From contig JBEPXC010000160.1 in assembly GCA_041642035.1 (NCBI GenBank), forward strand, positions 1 through 8,251: a stretch of DNA of 8,251 bases, in the 5' to 3' direction. Under the pieces are notes generated by a model, which was not told the origin of the DNA, made no database searches, and saw only the letters and a program-made list of their open reading frames with translations. Every line of letters begins with the position of its first letter. Within the stretch, counting starts at the first letter, position 1. This DNA is from SKVR01 sp041642035 (GTDB lineage: Bacteria > Bacteroidota > Bacteroidia > Bacteroidales > UBA7960). Both the position numbers and the translations under genes were made by a program. Below, piece after piece: positions 5,461 to 8,251 of this stretch.

Positions 5461-6939
5461 TTAATAGACAGCAGCCCGGTTAACCTCTGCATTAAATTCT
5501 TCAATCATTTCATCCCAGCGGCTGGCCTGGTTGAACAGGTCGGGCCACACTTCGCGGTCATACCACAAACGGTTCAGATCGGCAATATCTTTTTGTTGCT
5601 GTTCTACCCAGGTGAAATATTTAAGGTTGTGTATGGCTTTGCGGTCCTGGTAATTCAACTCTTTGAGGTTGTCGCTTTTCTGGCCTGCGATGCATCTTTC
5701 ATGGTCGAGTGCAGCCTGAAAGCTGCTGTAATAACCTTTTTCCTTTTGTTGCTCCTCCATTCGCGACTGGTACAGCTCCATGGCATCGGTGGCAATGCTC
5801 AGGATGATGTCGTCCTGGGTGTACTCAAAATACCGTGCCGTCTTGATGGCGGCCAGCATATTGGCAATGGCCGATATGCCCAACAGCTGAAGGTTGTCGG
5901 CAAGCTGTGGGTCTACCCCTGATTCTTTCAGGAATTTTCGTCCCTCGGGTTCATTAAACAGACGCATGATGCGCATGCAGTCTTCATCGTCGATGGCAGT
6001 GACCAGGTCGGTATTGCGCACATTATGTACCCATGGAATATGTTTGTCGCCAATGCCTTCTATGCGGTGACCGCCAAAGCCATTGTTGAGCAGGGTAGGG
6101 CATTGGAGTGCTTCCGAAGCCACCACCTTAATGGCGGGAAATTTGGTGCGCAGGTAGTCGCCCGCGGCAATGGTACCTGCCGATCCGGTATTGGAGATGT
6201 AGGCGGCCAGGTTGGATTTGCCCGTTTTTTCATATCCGTATATCTCTTCCAGCGCCGGGCCGGTTACCTGGTAGTGCCATACGGGGTTACCAAATTCATC
6301 AAACTGGTTGAGGATGACATAGTCGGGCTGGGTGCGGCGCAGCTCCCAGCATTTATCGTAGATTTCCTTTACGTTAGATTCGCAGCCAGGAGTGGCAAAG
6401 ATCTCGGCACCGATTTCTTTGAGCCATTCAAAGCGTTCACGGCTCATCTCTTCGGGCAGGATGGCCACCGATTCGCAGCCCATCAGGTAGGAATCGAAAG
6501 CACCCCCACGGCAGTAATTACCCGTAGAGGGCCATACCGCCTTGTGTCGCGTAGGGTCAAACTGCCCGCTGATGATGCGTGGAGCGAGGCAACCGTATGC
6601 CGCCCCTACCTTGTGAGCCCCGGTAGGGAACCATTTCCCCACCATCAGGATGATGCGGGCTTTTACACCCGTAATAGCCGAAGGCAATTCTATGTAGTTG
6701 ACCTTACCAAAGCCGCCGCCTTTCTCCACGGGCTCGTTTTTCCATGTGATGCGAAACAGGTTCAGGGGATCCAGGTCCCACAGCCCTATGTTGCGGAGTT
6801 TATCCCTGATCTCCTGAGGGATAAGCTCAGGATGACGCATCTGTGCAAAAGTAGGAAGTATGATTCCCTTTTCTTTAAAACGGGCAATGGCTCTTTGGCG
6901 ATTGTCTTTATCCTGGATTTGGGTGATGAGCTCGATCAT
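5461..6939 (-). CDS. Cysteine synthase/TrpB-like PLP-dependent enzyme with long C-terminal extension
   Basis: This 492-residue fold-type II PLP enzyme carries its cofactor lysine at K110, in TGAHKVGAA, a context like TrpB. It also has the substrate loop STGN (138-141), the phosphate-binding NTGSAGTIAAG (250-260), and IEGIGDKHIPW (293-303), which matches the IxGIGxxxIP segment of cysteine synthases, followed by GISAIANMLAA (354-364). The catalytic core ends near residue 375. About 117 further residues, rich in charged and aromatic positions, have no counterpart in 310-residue CysK proteins. I recall such proteins annotated only as 'PLP-dependent protein subunit beta', sometimes near purine-catabolic genes, but I could not check this. 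It is probably the first gene of an operon with the threonine synthase-like gene. Substrate unknown; it may be a lyase or a beta-replacement enzyme. The ATG at 6939 follows an A/T-rich leader without a Shine-Dalgarno sequence. Confidence 0.88.
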   Translation of the reverse strand: MIELITQIQDKDNRQRAIARFKEKGIILPTFAQMRHPELIPQEIRDKLRNIGLWDLDPLNLFRITWKNEPVEKGGGFGKVNYIELPSAITGVKARIILMVGKWFPTGAHKVGAAYGCLAPRIISGQFDPTRHKAVWPSTGNYCRGGAFDSYLMGCESVAILPEEMSRERFEWLKEIGAEIFATPGCESNVKEIYDKCWELRRTQPDYVILNQFDEFGNPVWHYQVTGPALEEIYGYEKTGKSNLAAYISNTGSAGTIAAGDYLRTKFPAIKVVASEALQCPTLLNNGFGGHRIEGIGDKHIPWVHNVRNTDLVTAIDDEDCMRIMRLFNEPEGRKFLKESGVDPQLADNLQLLGISAIANMLAAIKTARYFEYTQDDIILSIATDAMELYQSRMEEQQKEKGYYSSFQAALDHERCIAGQKSDNLKELNYQDRKAIHNLKYFTWVEQQQKDIADLNRLWYDREVWPDLFNQASRWDEMIEEFNAEVNRAAVY

Positions 6940-6997
6940 AAAATATAGAGATATTAAATGAAATTATGTTTTGTGAAGCGAATATAGTTTTTTTCTT

Positions 6998-7420
6998 TCA
7001 TGTAGGCGCATGGATGGGGGGTAAAATTATGTTGAAAACCATCGCAGCAAAATACACGGCTTTTATCAGTAGGAAATAATAACTTGCACTATCAATTAAG
7101 TTTTGAAAATCAAACGGATAAAGAAAAACCGCATCAGGGCTCTTAGCCGGGAAAGGGCCTAAGAAGCCTTCCTGCATCATCAGCGGTATGCCTGGCAAAA
7201 ACACGACATAAACGACAGACATAAACAAAACTATCGCATTATTTAAAAAAATTAAGTAATATTGTGTATGCGGGAGCTCAGGGGAAGGTATTAAAAAATA
7301 GATATAACAACCATACCCTGAATAAAATATTAAGCACAATACACATATATATTTATAATAGAATATTAGCGCAATTGGGGATATGGAACCGTTGTGCAGC
7401 ATAGTAAACGCCAATTTCAA
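6998..7420 (-). CDS. Possible small membrane protein (TTG start), unrecognised
   Basis: This open frame of 140 codons begins with TTG (7418-7420); the first ATG is codon 7 (7400-7402). The product would be very hydrophobic, with apparent membrane segments at about residues 17-45, 58-82 and 110-134. A more polar stretch with several prolines and aromatics, around 85-108, separates the last two. I recognise no family. Support is weak: the start is unusual, and spurious frames in AT-rich DNA often look hydrophobic. In favour are its length, the protein-like loop, and the otherwise empty 540-bp space between the PLP operon and the toxin-antitoxin pair. It is divergent from the antitoxin gene, with 63 bp between them. 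It could also be a decayed fragment of a larger membrane protein. Confidence 0.4.
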   Translation of the reverse strand: MKLAFTMLHNGSISPIALIFYYKYICVLCLIFYSGYGCYIYFLIPSPELPHTQYYLIFLNNAIVLFMSVVYVVFLPGIPLMMQEGFLGPFPAKSPDAVFLYPFDFQNLIDSASYYFLLIKAVYFAAMVFNIILPPIHAPT

Positions 7421-7467
7421 CCGTTGATAAGCAAGAAATAAAAGATAATATTATGACCATAAATTCG

Positions 7468-7475
7468 TATCTTTC
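7468..7475 (+). promoter_or_regulatory. Possible -7 box (TATCTTTC) of the toxin-antitoxin operon
   Basis: TATCTTTC differs by one base from the Bacteroidota -7 consensus TAnnTTTG. It would start transcription at about 7482, almost on the first ATG (7484) and 14 bp before the second (7496). No TTG is found at the expected -33 distance, so the assignment is tentative. Confidence 0.3.
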
Positions 7476-7483
7476 GACATTAA

Positions 7484-7708
7484 ATGATTGAGGCTATGAA
7501 AACTAAGGAACTCATAAAGGAAATACAGAAACTTCCTGTCAGAAAGCGGATTTATGTGATTGAGCGTTCAATGCACCTGATACGTAAGCAGGAAGAAGAA
7601 GACCAGATGAAAAAAGCAGTGGACGAATTATATGAAGACTATCTTTCAGACAAAGAACTGACCGCATTTACTAACCTTGACTTCGAAAACTTCTATGAAA
7701 CAAGGTGA
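7484..7708 (+). CDS. Antitoxin partner of a MazF/PemK toxin (non-MazE type)
   Basis: This 74-residue protein begins at ATG 7484; an alternative ATG at 7496 gives 70 residues starting MKTKELIKEIQKLP, which looks like the natural start of the conserved part. The N-terminal half is basic and helical (KELIKEIQKLPVRKRIYVIERSMHLIRK), suggesting a DNA-binding or dimerisation helix pair. The C-terminal third is acidic and aromatic (LTAFTNLDFENFYE), typical of the flexible toxin-neutralising tail of type II antitoxins. It overlaps the toxin start by 14 bp, indicating translational coupling with antitoxin made first. It lacks an obvious AbrB-type MazE fold. The assignment rests mainly on its position and tail, with a recollection of similar Bacteroidota proteins upstream of mazF. 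Confidence 0.75.
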   Translation: MIEAMKTKELIKEIQKLPVRKRIYVIERSMHLIRKQEEEDQMKKAVDELYEDYLSDKELTAFTNLDFENFYETR

Positions 7709-8042
7709 AATCTGGCTGATAAATCTTGACCCGACCATGGGAGCCGAGATTAAAAAGACAAGACCAGCGATAATAGTGAACGACAATGCATTGGGAAAGT
7801 TACCGTTGAAAATCATAGTGCCGATTACAGACTGGAAAGATATATACAAAACAGCTCCCTGGATGACAAAATTGGAGCCTGACAAAGAGACTGGATTAAC
7901 AAAGATTTCTGCGGCGGACAGTTTTCAAGTCCGGTCAGTCTCCCAGGAGAGATTTATAAGGCAAATAGGGACAGTTTCCGAAACCATTATGGATGAAATA
8001 AGGATTGGACTTGCGAAGGTCTTATCTATCGACAGTGAATAA
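7695..8042 (+). CDS. MazF/PemK-family mRNA interferase toxin
   Basis: This 115-residue protein is close to the usual MazF length. The N-terminus GEIWLINLDPTMGAEIKKTRPAIIVN is the family signature: GEIW starts the first strand, and the TRP motif contains the catalytic arginine (R23 here). VPIT supplies the catalytic threonine (T45), corresponding to the Arg/Thr pair of B. subtilis MazF. DSFQVRSVSQERF near residues 81-93 matches the conserved DQ.R.v...R segment. The family cleaves single-stranded RNA at short motifs; the target motif cannot be predicted here. I chose ATG 7695 over the in-frame ATG at 7677, because homologues begin three residues before GEIW and 7677 would add six unrelated residues. 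The gene overlaps the antitoxin by 14 bp. No inactivating change is seen, so the toxin is probably functional. Confidence 0.92.
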   Translation: MKQGEIWLINLDPTMGAEIKKTRPAIIVNDNALGKLPLKIIVPITDWKDIYKTAPWMTKLEPDKETGLTKISAADSFQVRSVSQERFIRQIGTVSETIMDEIRIGLAKVLSIDSE

Positions 8043-8149
8043 CTAGGCTGCACAACATCGTATATATTCAACGCAGGGCTATGTGATTAATTTAACCTGT
8101 CTACCACACTCAGCTTTCATCTCGGTGGATAGTTTTGAAGCCTGCAATC
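8043..8149. other. Intergenic region downstream of the toxin
   Basis: No gene is seen. It contains gctgcacaac at 8047-8056, the exact inverse of gttgtgcagc at 7391-7400, so these 10-bp arms flank the toxin-antitoxin pair. No hairpin with a T-tract that would mark a terminator is visible. Confidence 0.4.
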
Positions 8150-8251
8150 CTACACTGTATATAGTGCGCCGAGAAGCAGAACATCGGTAATATTAAAGTT
8201 CTGCATGCTGTAATCAAGATGGTGGAATTCTGCGGGAGCAGAACGGCCCAC
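8150..8251 (-). CDS. Possible 3' end of a minus-strand gene (fragment, unrecognised)
   Basis: On the minus strand one frame stays open from the window edge to a TAG at 8150-8152. It gives 33 residues ending ...MQNFNITDVLLLGALYTV. The composition looks protein-like, but a second minus frame is also open over most of this stretch, so the frame is not secure. No family recognised. Confidence 0.3.
   Translation of the reverse strand: MGRSAPAEFHHLDYSMQNFNITDVLLLGALYTV

Noticed and set aside
5314..5922. 202-codon plus-strand frame
   Set aside because: It is a shadow of the two minus-strand PLP genes and the spacer between them, with no coherent protein features.
6025..6948. 307-codon plus-strand frame
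   Set aside because: It is antisense to the cysteine synthase-like gene, whose cofactor lysine, substrate loop and phosphate loop are clear on the minus strand.
7677..7694. Toxin start at ATG 7677
   Set aside because: It would add six residues before the conserved MazF N-terminus and lengthen the overlap with the antitoxin to 32 bp; ATG 7695 fits the family.
8045..8130. Integron attC site behind the toxin gene
   Set aside because: attcaac fits RYYYAAC, but no matching GTTRRRY partner or folded-arm structure is present at a suitable distance.

Overview
The window looks like a piece of a draft or metagenome-assembled chromosome from an anaerobic Bacteroidota lineage. This rests on A/T-rich leaders with no Shine-Dalgarno sequence, the style of the interspersed hairpin repeats, and the character of the toxin-antitoxin pair; no taxonomic marker gene is present. 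A run of 100 Ns at 2907-3006 marks a scaffold join.

Layout. (1) 1-2318, minus strand: a molybdenum hydroxylase of the xanthine dehydrogenase family, with a two-cluster [2Fe-2S] domain fused to the molybdopterin domains. It is open from its ATG to the window edge; 772 codons are visible and the C-terminus is missing. (2) 2319-4101: about 1.8 kb without a gene, filled with repeats. These are a TGAGCGRAGYCGAA-type family, an 11-bp tandem array with an inverted arm, CCACCCC palindromes, and an island of about 16 small hairpins organised in a tandemly repeated composite unit (X-Y-Z). It ends in a 7-bp tandem array that touches the next stop codon. (3) 4102-5355 and 5461-6939, minus strand: two fold-type II PLP enzymes, one threonine synthase-like with an N-terminal zinc ribbon and one cysteine synthase/TrpB-like with a long C-terminal extension. 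They lie 105 bp apart and are probably co-transcribed. (4) 6998-7420, minus: a possible small membrane protein with a TTG start. (5) 7484-8042, plus: a MazF/PemK toxin preceded by an overlapping small antitoxin. (6) 8150-8251: a possible 3' end of a minus-strand gene.

The three metabolic genes point the same way. A purine-type hydroxylase beside two PLP ammonia-lyase-fold enzymes recalls the anaerobic purine/urate catabolic clusters in which an XDH works with YgeX (2,3-diaminopropionate ammonia-lyase). None of the other diagnostic genes (ygeW, ygeY, ygfK, ssnA, hydantoinase) is visible here, so the pathway assignment is inference. The toxin-antitoxin pair is an independent accessory module.
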